Part shown: piece after piece, positions 54,817 through 64,000 of the stretch | Layout: every line of letters starts with the position of its first letter | How positions within the stretch are numbered: the stretch's first letter is position 1 | Assembly: GCA_963930645.1 (NCBI GenBank) | Contig: OZ005650.1 | Location: 232,356,688 to 232,420,687 of the forward strand | Length of the DNA stretch: 64,000 nucleotides | Source of the DNA: Salticus scenicus | Lineage: Eukaryota; Arthropoda; Arachnida; Araneae; Salticidae | Direction of reading: 5' to 3' | The notes under the pieces: generated by a model | The model's input: only the letters and a program-made list of their open reading frames with translations | What the model was told of the DNA's origin: nothing | The model's database searches: none | Position numbers and translations under genes: made by a program

Positions 54817-55740
54817 AATTTTGAATTAGGAAATAAGAAGTGCGCGAGCAATATGAAATAAAAATAAGTAAAAAAATGAATTTAATGGTTTAATTTTTAT
54901 ATAAAACAAGATCGCGTGCTATCTTAAAAAGTAGATGTAAAATTTAAAGTTTATTTGTTTTTTCTTCCAACATAATATAAAATATGCTTCACGCGGAAAA
55001 AAAATTAAATATTAAATTTGCTCCTGCACATGAAAAAACGAAAATATGAAAATGGAGTAAAGAAAAATAAATAAATAAATAAAATAAAATTAATATATAT
55101 ATATTTTTTTTTAAGTACTTCAAAGTTGGCAATTTAATTATTGATTTTCATCCCTTTCCTGTAATGCGAAAGTTTACAAATTAGAGTTTTGAGAAGTATT
55201 GTATTTAGAGAAAAAATTAAAACTTATTTTCCGTTTTAGGCACTTCAATTGGTAATGCCAGCAAAAGTCATACATCTTATAATTTTTTTAAAAGAAACCC
55301 CAATATTTTTCATCTTTTAGATGTAGAAAAAGGTTTTTAAGTGCACTTTCAAACTTATCCTCCAGGGATAGTTCAATGTGTTACTTCATGTTACGTAATC
55401 AGATTTTTGTTGCATTTGTCTAATCGAAAACCATTTAGAATTGTCGAAAATGGAATACTTTTCTTTAAAGATGGTATTCGGAAAAGTGTTACGTAGGTTG
55501 TATATATATGTGTGCAAATCCATCAATATATATTTAAATTATCCTTTTACTTTTAAGAATTAACAGAAATTTTATTACAGGTAATATACATTAGACTATT
55601 GTTGTGTCGAATTTCTCGTAAAATAAGAAAAAAAAAAAAAAAAAAAAAAAAAAGCGGGATATTGATATACCTAAAACACTGTTGAAATGTTATATTAAAA
55701 TTAAATATATATATACTTAAGTGTATGTGTTTTAATATAT
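54561..55740. other. AT-rich DNA with homopolymers, no gene seen
   Basis: (AAT)n at 54628-54652, T-run 54784-54811, A-run 55629-55654, TA tract 55703-55715. No credible frame. Confidence 0.5.
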
Positions 55741-55741
55741 A

Positions 55742-55990
55742 AAATAGTTGGTTTGCTGGTTGGGTCTAGCGTCGCCCTAGTACTGCGTATTGGATAATTA
55801 GCAATGGTCTGGGACACACTCCTAAGGATGGTCTGGAGACATGCAATCAAACTTTTTATCCTCAATGGAGGGGATGGCTTCCTCACTGCGGTGAAGCCTG
55901 AGATATAATTTGGCTGGGAACATAGAGGACATTGCTGTCTCGACGGATTTTACATGCACCATCGACCATTAGTGTACACAACTGTCCTTG
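55742..55990 (-). mobile_element. SINE fragment, copy D (head missing)
   Basis: Matches the body of copies A-C: GGTTGGGTCTAGCGTCGC, GGTCTGGGACACACTCC, TGGAGACATGCAATCA, GATTTTACATGCACCAT and ATTAGTGTACAC. Divergence is higher, and the tRNA-like head is replaced by unrelated sequence after 55990. Confidence 0.6.
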
Positions 55991-56654
55991 GGACCTACAA
56001 CGAACATGCCGAGATGTTTCCATGAAGGAAACTTCCCAATACCAAATATGCGAGATCTCGGCACTCATGTTTTCGGGACTCACTTTTTGCCCTACAACGA
56101 ACATAACGGAAGCTCATATCAGAAGACGAATGTCGGGACTGAAATTCTGTCGGCATCGAATATTAATTTGAACAATCACAGTGAGTAAGTGGTCAAAAGT
56201 GAATATGCACTAACGTTCTCAGTTATTTTTATATAAGAACTGGTAAAATTAAAAAAAAAAGCAAAAAATATGTACCAAAGTTATTCTTTTTGGAAAGAAC
56301 TTTTGAAACTATTAATTTTTTGTGCGAACACTATATACATTTAATCATTAGTTTTAATGATATTTGATTAGAAAGTTCACGAGTGACAAGAGATATATCA
56401 CTTCACCAAGTGATTATTAAGTGAAAGAAATGTTATCTAAAATGTTATGTATTATGTCTAAAATTAAAGGCTAAGGAATAACTTCCTAAAAAATAATCAA
56501 TTTTGAAGTATTCAGATATATAAATTCTAATCTAAACCATGTAAATTCGTACTTTGTAATGAAAGAATTGTGAAGATTCTATTTAAAGACTGTAAAACAT
56601 AATGACTTAAGACTGAGGTGAAGTCTCTAAGTCTCTACAGGTAGCCAGTAGCGA

Positions 56655-56722
56655 GTAGCGCAGTAGTAGAGTAACTCTCTGCTACCTAAGATTTCCGAAA
56701 TTCAATTCCCTTTAATAAAAAA
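56655..56722 (+). other. tRNA-like sequence (SINE head or tRNA pseudogene)
   Basis: TAGCGCAGTAGTAGAGTAAC resembles an A box region, and AATTCAATTCC about 37 bp later resembles a B box with two changes. CTCTGCTACCTAAGA lies between. No intact cloverleaf. It most likely derives from a tRNA-related SINE. Confidence 0.4.
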
Positions 56723-56747
56723 GCACCACAAAACTGACGTTGTAAAA

Positions 56748-56948
56748 AATATTACTTACAAACTTTGAATAAACACCATAAAATGCAATAAACTCGCAAC
56801 AATTGTTTCGGGTCGAAAAAACACACGACCCTTCATCAGGCAAATAAATTTATTCGCCTGATGAAGGGCGTGTGTTTTTTCGACCCGCAACAATTGTTGC
56901 GAGTTTATTGCATTTTATGGTGTTTATTCAAAGTTTGTAAGTAATATT
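56748..56948. mobile_element. Hammerhead-bearing palindrome, copy 3 (near-perfect, 201 bp)
   Basis: Arms of about 95 bp match almost base for base, from AATATTACTTACAAACTTTG to the inverse CAAAGTTTGTAAGTAATATT, meeting at AAATAAATTTATT. One base is missing in the right arm (AGGGCGTG against AGGGTCGTG), and GAAAC has become GCAAC there. The minus-strand hammerhead in the left arm is intact. It lacks the GGCACGAGTGCTGCA centre of copies 1 and 2. Confidence 0.8.
56791..56850 (-). ncRNA. Hammerhead ribozyme motif, copy 3 left arm
   Basis: On the minus strand: CTGATGA (56833-56839), stem II GGGTCG/CGACCC with a TGTGTTTTTT loop, GAAAC (56805-56809), palindromic tetraloop AATT, and GTT cleavage triplet (56798-56800). 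Stem I forms between ATTTGC and GCGAGT with two G-T wobbles. One extra A sits between CTGATGA and stem II, as in copy 1. This is the core closest to the consensus in the window. Confidence 0.68.
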
Positions 56949-58140
56949 CAATTACTTTAGTCTTTTTTTTTCCTCTTTTTTTTTTTTTTTTTTATAAAAA
57001 TCACAGAATATATGTTTAAAATAAATAATTTCTCATCAAATTTAAATGTTTATTCTTAAAACATTTTATTTATTTTTTTAAATATTTTTTATTTAACTTA
57101 AAAAAAAAGTTAAGTTAAATTTAATTAGTTTTGAAATAGAAAATATTTACTAAATTAAATCAGGAACTACACATCGATACTCAGTGGCAAGGAATTAAAA
57201 AAAAAAAAAAAAGTAATAAATAATTTATTCATACAGAAGAAAAACGTTTAAGGTTAAAAGTTTAATCGTTGATTAATAATGATTTATTATTATTATTTTT
57301 TTTTTCAGAGTGATTTTTTTTTTTTCTTTTCAGTCCTCCAACAAAATCAGCTATGTTACTAAAAACTATCTTCTGAATGTTCCTCCAATATCAACTAGTA
57401 TGTTGCAACCACCATGAAACTTCCTTCTATACTTTTTCTATACAAATTCACATATTACAAATTATTTAATAAAAATAAAATTATTATTTATTAATTTTTT
57501 TTTTCCCACGATATATGCAGATGGAGATGATTTTCATCGCAGAGAATTATCACTGTTGTTTTTACTGTTATTCATCACTATTGAATAAAAAATTAAAGAA
57601 AGTAAATTAAAGAAAATAAGTAAAGAAAATTTAATGAAGTTAATATAAGTTAAATAATATATGTTTGAATATTGCGTTAAGAAACGAAAATTTAAGTTCT
57701 TATTTATCCTTTAATAATTTTGTAAATGAAATAGGAACAATTTAAACTAAGATGGAAAATTTTTCTTAAGTTAATTGTTACTTGAATTTCATGATATTCA
57801 AGTGCTACACGAAAACTAGAAATAAATTTATTATAATATAATAATAATGAAAAATAAAATTAAATACAAGTTTACGAGTACAATTTTTAATTCATATTTT
57901 GGTTAAAATCTACTTTACTTTTACTTAACTTTCCAAAGCGAAGGGGAAGGGCTCTTCTCTTATAATGCTCGATGTGGCGCCAAAGTTCGATGAGTCGCCA
58001 AAAATGGAAATAATGCTGCAGACCCCCTCTTCTCGTCTGAGGAAAATGGCGCGGCGGAGTTGTCCTATGTGGAAAAAGGGTGGGGGGGGGGGGGTTAAAA
58101 TTCTCCGCGGAATTTTCCTATGTGGGGAATAGGGGATTAA
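56949..58140. other. AT-rich DNA, then a GC-richer block with G-run
   Basis: No gene. T-runs near 56966-56993 and 57300-57330. From about 57935 GC content rises; G13 at 58081-58093 lies between two related phrases (TCCTATGTGG..AAAATTCTCCGCGGAATT and TCCTATGTGG..AAAATCTCGGCGGAATT). Confidence 0.5.
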
Positions 58141-58149
58141 AATCTCGGC

Positions 58150-59560
58150 GGAATTGTAATGTTCCGTGTACAACACCCATTGCAATGGGGTTTTACAAAA
58201 GTCCCCAACTTTTCCCCTTGGGGTGGGGAGGGGGGGCAATATAAACCCGTTTCCAAGTATAACCTTTGTTCAAATTATCTGAGCAAGATTAATTTGTATA
58301 TGTGGGTTGTTTATGCTTTTCCAACACGCACAGTAAAGGGATTTTACAAAATTTCACCTCCTCCTTTAAGGGCGGGGGAGGCAAAAACGCGCTTATAAAA
58401 GTCACTGTGCTCCAAATTATCTCAGGATAGCGATTTTTTAATATGTCAATTGGTTATGCGTACTCAAGACACATACTACAAAGATATTTTGTAAAATTCC
58501 GTCCTATCTCCCCTTGGTGGTGGAGGGCAAAAAGCATGTTTCCAAGCATATAACTTTGCTTCAAATTATCTCAGTAAGATTATTTTTTACATGTGAGTTG
58601 TTCATGCATTCCCAACACGCATTATAAAGGGATCTTACGAAAATTCCCCCTCCCCTCCTTCAAAGGCGGGGAGGGGGGCAGAAAACGCTTTTAAGAGTAA
58701 CTCTGCTACAAATTATCTTAGAATAGCGATTTTTTGATATGTCGATTAGATATGCGTACTCAAGACACACACTACTAAGGGATTTTGTAAAATTCCACCT
58801 TATCCCCGTGGGGGTAGGGCAAAATCATGTTTTCATGCGTAACTCTGCTCCAAACTATCTTACGACGATTTCTTATGTGCGATCTGGTTATGCATTCGCA
58901 ACACGCACTATAAGGGGATTTTGTGAGAATTTCCTTTCCCCCCTTTTAAAAGCGGGGTGTGGGGGGAGGGGGTGGCAAAAACACGTTTTAAAGCGTAACT
59001 CTGCTCCAAATTATGTCAGGAAAGCGATTTTTTGATAGGTTGATTGGTTATGCGTACTCAACACAAACAAACTACAAGGGATTATTTGGAATTCCGTGCT
59101 ATGACTCCCCTTGAGGGTTGGGGGGGGGGGATTAAAAACATGTTTCCATGCGTAACTCTGTTCCAAACTATCTTAGAATGGCAATTTTTGATGCGTGGAC
59201 TGCTTATGCGTATTCAACACACACTACAAAGTGATTTTGTGAAACTCCACCCTACCTCCCCTTAGGGGGCGGGAGGGGAAACATGTATTAATGTGTAACT
59301 CTGCAGTAAATTATCTTATGAAGGAGATTTTCGATGTGTGGGTCAGTTATATGTATCGAACTGATAATATAAAGATATTTTGAAAAATCTCCCCCTCCTT
59401 TCCTTTATGATCGGGCCGGGGGGGGCTAAAAATCACATTTTAAAACATAACTTTGCTTCAAGTAATCTTAGAATCCCGATTTTTTAATATGTAGGTTAAG
59501 TATGTGTATGCAACAGGCATTATAAAGGGATTTTGTGAAGTGTGGCGAGTGGGAAAACTG
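58150..59560 (+). repeat. Tandem array of ~148-bp units, about nine copies, partly dimeric
   Basis: CAAAyTATCTyAG recurs near 58270, 58413, 58563, 58711, 58852, 59006, 59163, 59308 and 59458 (spacing 141-157). Alternate units differ. One type has GCGATTTTTTnATATGTnnATTGG and GCGTACTCAAGACAC with a CCCCTTGrGGGTGG box. The other has ACATGTGAGTTGTTCATGCATTC and CAACACGCA with a CCTTnAAAGGCGGGGAGGGG box. The pattern is clearest in the first six units. The frames of 70-100 codons here are repeat artefacts. Confidence 0.75.
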
Positions 59561-59604
59561 CTATCGGAGGTATCGAGAACTTAGATTTTGACTGATTTAA
59601 ATGA

Positions 59605-59607
<3 letters not shown>

Positions 59608-59656
<49 letters not shown>
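59608..59656. repeat. (TTA)n microsatellite
   Basis: About 16 units of ATT/TTA. Confidence 0.9.
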
Positions 59657-59660
<4 letters not shown>

Positions 59661-59694
59661 ATATGGTATTTTGAGACTTCATTTCAACATAATG

Positions 59695-59725
59695 ACTAGC
59701 GAAGCGGGCAAAGCCTGCTAGTAAT
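59695..59725 (+). repeat. Hairpin plus CTAG terminus
   Basis: AGCGGGC-AAA-GCCTGCT forms a 7-bp hairpin that runs into AG to give CTAG, followed by T. Helitrons end in CTRR preceded by a hairpin and insert before T, so a Helitron-type 3' end for the array-bearing element is possible. The hairpin is closer to the end than in canonical Helitrons. Confidence 0.4.
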
Positions 59726-60201
59726 TAATATAAGGCTACACTAAAAAATTTCAATGTGTTTTGTAATCACACGATTGATTGTAAATTTGGAATAAATATT
59801 TGTACGTTACATGGATTTAACTATGCAGTTTTTCTGCTATATATAAGGAATACAAATCGTAAGTGCATTTTAACACCATTTCTCAGCATTCAACTTAATA
59901 AAAGTAGTATACGTAATTTGAATATCTAAAAGTATTCATTCAGCAGAAATGAGTACAGAAATAATGATCAGTTTAGAGATTTGCAGTACAGTAGAGTCTC
60001 GATTATCCGAGTTAATGTGGACCGAGCTCACCTCGGATAAGGGAAAAACTCGGTTAAACCGGAATTACATAAATGGATTTCTAAATAAATGACTGAAATA
60101 TTAATTTATACAGAATTTATTAATTAAATGGTATACTTACAATTTTTATTGATATCCACTGGTAATACTTGTAGTAGAATAAAAACAGGGAATGCAATTG
60201 T

Positions 60202-61767
60202 TCATTTGAAATAGTCCTTAATAATTTTTTGTTTGTGAATTGATAACCGTTTCTTGGCTGCAATATTACGCCATTTAGTTAGATTCATTAGGATTTCAGG
60301 TGTAGCCTCTTCTTGCTGCTCAATGTATTCAATAGTTTTTTCAATTGATTTTAGACCTTCAGAATGCGTAATTTTTTTCTGTATAACACAGTTTTCATCA
60401 TCACTGCTCTCTTGCTCTCGATTTTCAACCATATCTGCAATCATGTCATCTGTTATTTCTTGCTGCTCATCTGCATTCATCCACTCATCAATATCTTTCT
60501 CAGTAAGAGATTCAGAAACAGGAAGTGTTTTTGCCAAGCTCAATAATGATTCGTCATGAGATGCTTCATTTTCATCATTTGGCTGCACTTCTGATGATAA
60601 AATTTTCCGCCACGATTTCTGTAGAGTCGTTGATTGAATTTCTTCCCATGCTTCGGCTATCCAATACACGGCATCCTTCAGTGTAATCTCTTTAAGACAT
60701 TCTGTTACTCCTTTTTCTTCAAGATCTTCAATCAACTTTCCTAACAACTTTTTTCTGTAATTTCTCTTCAAGTTCTCAAGAACACCTTGATCTAATGGCT
60801 GTACGAGTGAAGTCACATTTGGGGGCAAAAAATAAGCTTTGATATCTCCACTTGACAGTTGCTCTTCATCCGGGTGGCATGCGGCATTATCTAAAAGTAA
60901 GAGTGCTTTTCTTTCCAAATTTCTATCTTTTAAAAATATTTCCACTTTAGGGACAAATTCCTCAGAAAACCATTTTTTAAAAAGTTCGCCACTCATCCAA
61001 GCATTTTTTTTATTTCTGTAATATACAGGAAGACTCGAAATGTTTATATTTTTAAATGCTCTTGGTTTCTTAGACTTTCCGATGATCATGGGTTGAAATT
61101 TAAATGTACCCGATGCATTACAACAATTTAAAATGGTTATTCTCTCCTTTTTTTTCTTATATCCGGGAGCTGATGATTCTTTTCTGGCAGCTAAGGTTTT
61201 TGATGGCAACATTCGAAAATTTAATCCTGTCTCATCGGCATTGAACAGTTGATCCCTACTTATATTATTTTCCTTAATAAATTTATGGAAATCTTCTTTG
61301 AATTTAACAACTGCTTCAGAATCTGCAGATAACTTTTCACCAGTTATATTCAGTTGGCGAATTCCGTAGCGTTTTTTCCACCTATCAAGCCATCCAACAC
61401 TTGCAGTAAAGGGTTCATCATTATAAAATTTCTTGTGGAAATCCAAAGCTTTTGATTTTAACATTGGTCCCGATACAGGACTACCCTTTTCTCGCAATTG
61501 CGTAAACCACAAAAACAAAGCTTCAGAAGTTTTTTCAAATTCACAATGCTTCATTGTTTTTCTTACTTGGCTGCAGTTTGTTTTGTCGGCAAAATATTTT
61601 TCAATCTGAGCTCTATTTCTTTTCCAATCACCAACAGTTACTTCTCCAACACCCAGATGTAACGCAACACTTTTAATAGATTCTCCTTTGTCCAACCGCT
61701 TCAATGCTTCAATTTTTGTTTCTATCGAAACAACGATTCTTTTCCGTTTTTTGTCTTTGGAATTCAT
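60202..61767 (-). CDS. Intact Tigger/jerky-type DDD transposase
   Basis: 521 codons from MNSKDKKRKR, an uninterrupted frame of normal family length. Residues about 12-60 form a CENP-B/psq HTH (VSIETKIEALKRLDKGESIK). Residues about 70-140 form the second CENP-B-type DNA-binding domain ending GWLDRWKKRYG. The DDE_1 catalytic core has FNADETGLNF (D178), LLLDNAACHP (D293) and QPLDQGVL (D326). An acidic C-terminal tail ends ...IIKDYFK. It would cut and paste DNA at TA sites by binding the CGATTATCCGAG-type ends. The start is the first ATG, directly ahead of the HTH. With matching TIRs around it, the copy could be autonomous; alternatively it is a recent dead copy with untested changes. Confidence 0.9.
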   Translation of the reverse strand: MNSKDKKRKRIVVSIETKIEALKRLDKGESIKSVALHLGVGEVTVGDWKRNRAQIEKYFADKTNCSQVRKTMKHCEFEKTSEALFLWFTQLREKGSPVSGPMLKSKALDFHKKFYNDEPFTASVGWLDRWKKRYGIRQLNITGEKLSADSEAVVKFKEDFHKFIKENNISRDQLFNADETGLNFRMLPSKTLAARKESSAPGYKKKKERITILNCCNASGTFKFQPMIIGKSKKPRAFKNINISSLPVYYRNKKNAWMSGELFKKWFSEEFVPKVEIFLKDRNLERKALLLLDNAACHPDEEQLSSGDIKAYFLPPNVTSLVQPLDQGVLENLKRNYRKKLLGKLIEDLEEKGVTECLKEITLKDAVYWIAEAWEEIQSTTLQKSWRKILSSEVQPNDENEASHDESLLSLAKTLPVSESLTEKDIDEWMNADEQQEITDDMIADMVENREQESSDDENCVIQKKITHSEGLKSIEKTIEYIEQQEEATPEILMNLTKWRNIAAKKRLSIHKQKIIKDYFK

Positions 61768-62323
61768 TTTTTATTAAATTTTGAAATTTTAAGCACGACA
61801 CAAACGTAAAAAGTAGGACTGAAAACTGTCTTTTTCGTTTCTAGAATGTAGATAAATATCCTATATGAATTTCTTGAAAGAATGCAAGAAACTCTTTTTC
61901 AAGTGTGGGAAAGATAAGAAACATCTTGGCACACTGCCATTAAAATTAGACCAGCCCGGAAGTCGGGAAGCTATCATTGTGTGTTTGTGGGGGGTGGAGA
62001 ATTTGTCCTCTTTCTCCTTTCAATACCCTCTTTCCTTTATTAGTAATAGATCCGTCTTATCTATTCCTGTTATACTACTTAAGTGACGGCTTTTTAAAAT
62101 TTGGCTCTGCAGTACAATTGAGTGTAATATTTTCCTGATCCAGAATTCCATCAATCACAGAATACAAAACCGCTTATTTAGGGCTGAGTAACATACAACT
62201 GACACTCCTCAGTACATTGTTAAATTGAAAGAGAGATAATTCGAATAAGAAATTGCCTTAGCCAAAGAAAGTGTAAGGTAGAAGTAGAAAAAAAATAAAT
62301 TCTTAAATTCTTAATTTAAAAAA

Positions 62324-62365
<42 letters not shown>

Positions 62366-62428
62366 TTGGAGTACCTCGGTTAAACCGAAACTCGGTTAAG
62401 CGGGACTCGGATAATCGAGACTGTACTG
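61768..62428 (-). other. 5' non-coding part of the second Tigger element
   Basis: Between the transposase start and the right TIR. It should contain the promoter, but no specific box is assigned. The low-complexity tract at 62315-62369 lies next to the TIR. Confidence 0.5.
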
Positions 62429-62824
62429 TAGTATGTTGTGGCCATCATAAAACTTTCTTCTTTTTTTTCCCATGCAAATTTTCGCTTTAAAATTATTATT
62501 TATCAAAATTATTTTCCATGGTGAGAGCGATCGATTTTTATCTCGTAGAAGTATAATACCAATTGTGAAAAGAACACCAATTTGTGTCCTACAAACTACA
62601 TCTTAAAAAATGCATCTTTCAAGGATATATATATAGATAGATATATATTAAATAAAAATGAAATATATCGATAATATTGTTTCAAATTATCACAGATGTA
62701 TGATTGGTTTGGTTCATCCTTTTTAAATGTATTACTTACAAGGAAACATTCAGAAGGTGTCGTCTTCAAAAAGTATTGAAAAAAATATATGTGATTCTAC
62801 TCTTCATAAAACACCAGAAAGTAA

Positions 62825-63070
62825 AAAAATTATCGGCTGAAATGAATTACAGCGACCACAAAAAATTATTAAAATTAAGCATTTTTTGCGATTTAGCGCT
62901 GTTAGGCGATATGTTCGCTAGCGCCGAGATTGCCGTGTGTGAACAGAACCGTGTTTTGCTTCTACGCCAAGTACTCAAAACCAATCTCCTAACAGTTTGA
63001 AATCGCCAAATATGCTTAATTCTGATAATTTTTTGTTGTCGCTGTAATTCATTTCAGCCAATATTTTTAT
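62825..63070. mobile_element. ~245-bp MITE with ~75-bp inverted repeats
   Basis: AAATTATCGGCTGAAATGAA, TTACAGCGACCACAAAAAATTAT and TTAAGCATTTTTTGCGATTT at the left return inverted as AAATCGCCAAATATGCTTAA, ATAATTTTTTGTTGTCGCTGTAA and TTCATTTCAGCCAATATTT at the right. The 98-codon plus-strand frame at 62704-63000 crosses the left arm and centre and has no recognised domain. Target duplication not resolved. Confidence 0.65.
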
Positions 63071-63449
63071 AATTTTACAGATTATTTGTAGTTTCATATT
63101 TTAAAATGTTTATTTATGAAATTTAAATAATCTCAGTCTAAAAATTTTAGATTTAACGTAACAGATGTGCATTAATGGTAAGCTATGTGTATCTTATCTG
63201 CATGGAATTATGTTTGAAATACTTAATAAAAAACATATTTAGGCGCAAAAATTTATTTGATTAAGAAAAAAAAAAGTTATTTTTATTTAAAGCTCCCTCC
63301 CTCATTGAAAAATTATTAAGATGAACTGGTAGCTAAGAATAACTTGAGCTACAAAAACGAATTTCTAACTAACCTTAAGGAATTTGTGCACAGCTTTTTT
63401 TTTTTTAATTCTTTTTTTTCCCCACATTTTTAGCTGCACGTAAAAGAAA

Positions 63450-63450
63450 A

Positions 63451-63500
<50 letters not shown>
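63450..63500. repeat. (TA)n microsatellite
   Basis: About 25 uninterrupted TA units. Confidence 0.9.
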
Positions 63501-63502
<2 letters not shown>

Positions 63503-63775
63503 CTCTTATTTTTTTTTTACTTTTTCTTTTCATTTTAAATATCAGTTTGTAGAAAGAAATAGTTTTCTAAACATCATAGGCTGAGATTTTGATATATTTG
63601 TTTTATATTTTACAAAATTATAAATCTCTACACATAAAATTTAATAGAATTAATACATATTGAGCTTTAGATATAATCTCGATAGTCTTAAGGGAAAAAT
63701 ACGGATTGACATATAAAACTACAATTTATTTCGTGAATACTGAATATCATTGTGCAAACCAAAACATCCGAAAAA

Positions 63776-63846
63776 CATGGTGGCAAGATCGGCAGAAGCC
63801 CTCATTTGCGGTATCGAAGGTAGTGGGTTCGACTCCAGGCACTAGA
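63776..63846 (+). other. tRNA-like sequence with perfect B box (SINE head or tRNA pseudogene)
   Basis: GGTTCGACTCC (63826-63836) is a consensus Pol III B box, and TGGCAAGATCGGCAGA about 40 bp upstream resembles an A box. No convincing acceptor or anticodon stem forms, so a functional tRNA is unlikely. Confidence 0.4.
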
Positions 63847-64000
63847 CATGAGTATTTTTCTTTTTAAATTAGTGATATTTTATTTATGTTCTAGAAAATT
63901 TCTAAAATATATTTTTAACAGAAACACAAAATAACACGCCACCTTAATTAATTAATTTATTTGTTATAAACCCTTAAAAATGGCGGTGTCTTTAACCCTA
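63847..64000. other. AT-rich window end, nothing recognised
   Basis: No frame or structure seen; if the tRNA-like sequence is a SINE head, its body would lie here. Confidence 0.4.

Larger units (their letters stand above)
59989..62428 (-). mobile_element. Pogo/Tigger (jerky-like) transposon, apparently complete
   Basis: 2440 bp with ends CAGTAGAGTCTCGATTATCC and, inward from the right, CAGTACAGTCTCGATTATCC. Both continue to CGAGTT and the GGTTTAACCGA-type subterminal repeats. TA lies at 59987-59988 and 62429-62430. It carries an undamaged transposase on the minus strand. The 5' side of the gene (61768-62428) includes a TA microsatellite and T-run at 62331-62369. It is not closely related to the Tigger at 19702: ends and protein differ. 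Confidence 0.9.

Noticed and set aside
56748..56760. Geminivirus-like nonanucleotide origin (TAATATTAC) at the palindrome end
   Set aside because: Only AATATTAC is present, and no Rep gene or iterons are nearby.
58159..59265. Several 73-98-codon frames
   Set aside because: They follow the 148-bp tandem units and are interrupted at unit boundaries; the similarity between them is due to the DNA repeat.
62704..63000. 98-codon plus-strand frame
   Set aside because: It overlaps the arms of the MITE at 62825-63070, has no recognised domain, and its composition is as expected by chance.
63776..63846. Functional tRNA gene
   Set aside because: A perfect B box, but no consistent acceptor, D or anticodon stems and no CCA-compatible 7-bp end pairing. 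Kept only as a tRNA-like sequence.
1..64000. CRISPR array, bacterial operon or ribosomal RNA genes
   Set aside because: None of the tandem repeats has the short repeat and unique spacer layout of CRISPR; the sequence is eukaryotic in character and no rRNA-like stretch was recognised.

Overview
This window looks like transposon-rich, gene-poor DNA from an AT-rich animal genome. The features seen (Ty3/gypsy elements, a Penelope-like element, pogo/Tigger transposons, tRNA-derived SINEs, many foldback MITEs, long poly-A/T and TA runs, no bacterial-style operons) fit an arthropod. A chelicerate is plausible but is not proved by anything here. I found no confident host protein-coding gene. The nearest candidate is a short THAP-domain start near 48.3 kb.

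Layout. 0.7-6.3 kb: foldback/MITE elements, one copy of a GAACGTTC-rich repeat, a 1-kb tandem duplication holding decayed cysteine-rich coding sequence, and a palindromic element with hammerhead-ribozyme motifs. 6.3-15.8 kb: a complete minus-strand Ty3/gypsy retrotransposon (Gypsy-1) with two identical 922-bp LTRs and a 5-bp target duplication, inserted into a second copy of the hammerhead palindrome. 18.3-22.1 kb: a non-autonomous TIR element followed by a small MITE split by a pogo/Tigger transposon. 22.3-23.2 kb: a foldback. 23.3-30.3 kb: an old repeat split by a second gypsy element (Gypsy-2) with 367-bp LTRs, an intact gag and a broken pol. 31-35 kb: 152-bp tandem repeats, a 194-bp MITE and a second GAACGTTC copy. 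35-41 kb: AT-rich DNA with few landmarks. 40.9-45.9 kb: a TTAA MITE, a third GAACGTTC copy, a SINE cluster, a Tc1 remnant, and a Penelope-like GIY-YIG fragment (split by a MITE) followed by a hammerhead motif. 46.2-47.2 kb: a dimeric satellite. 50.1-50.5 kb: a poly-C minisatellite joined to a Helitron-like coding fragment. 52.9-53.2 kb: a LINE 3' end. 56.7-56.95 kb: the best-preserved hammerhead palindrome. 58.1-59.7 kb: a 148-bp tandem array ending in a hairpin-CTAG terminus. 60.0-62.4 kb: a pogo/Tigger transposon with an intact 521-codon transposase. 62.8-63.8 kb: one more MITE and a tRNA-like sequence.

Most interesting content. (1) A family of about 200-bp inverted repeats whose arms carry hammerhead ribozyme cores, and an independent core of the same unusual design downstream of the Penelope-like coding fragment. 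This suggests the palindromes are derived from Penelope-like termini. (2) Gypsy-1 has a textbook -1 frameshift heptamer (TTTAAAC) abutting the gag stop, and a single in-frame TAA exactly between RNase H and integrase, although its LTRs are identical. (3) The LTRs of Gypsy-2 contain a 70-nt tRNA-like sequence with A and B boxes on the sense strand. (4) Target duplications resolve several nested insertions. All sequence comparisons were made by eye, without alignment software.
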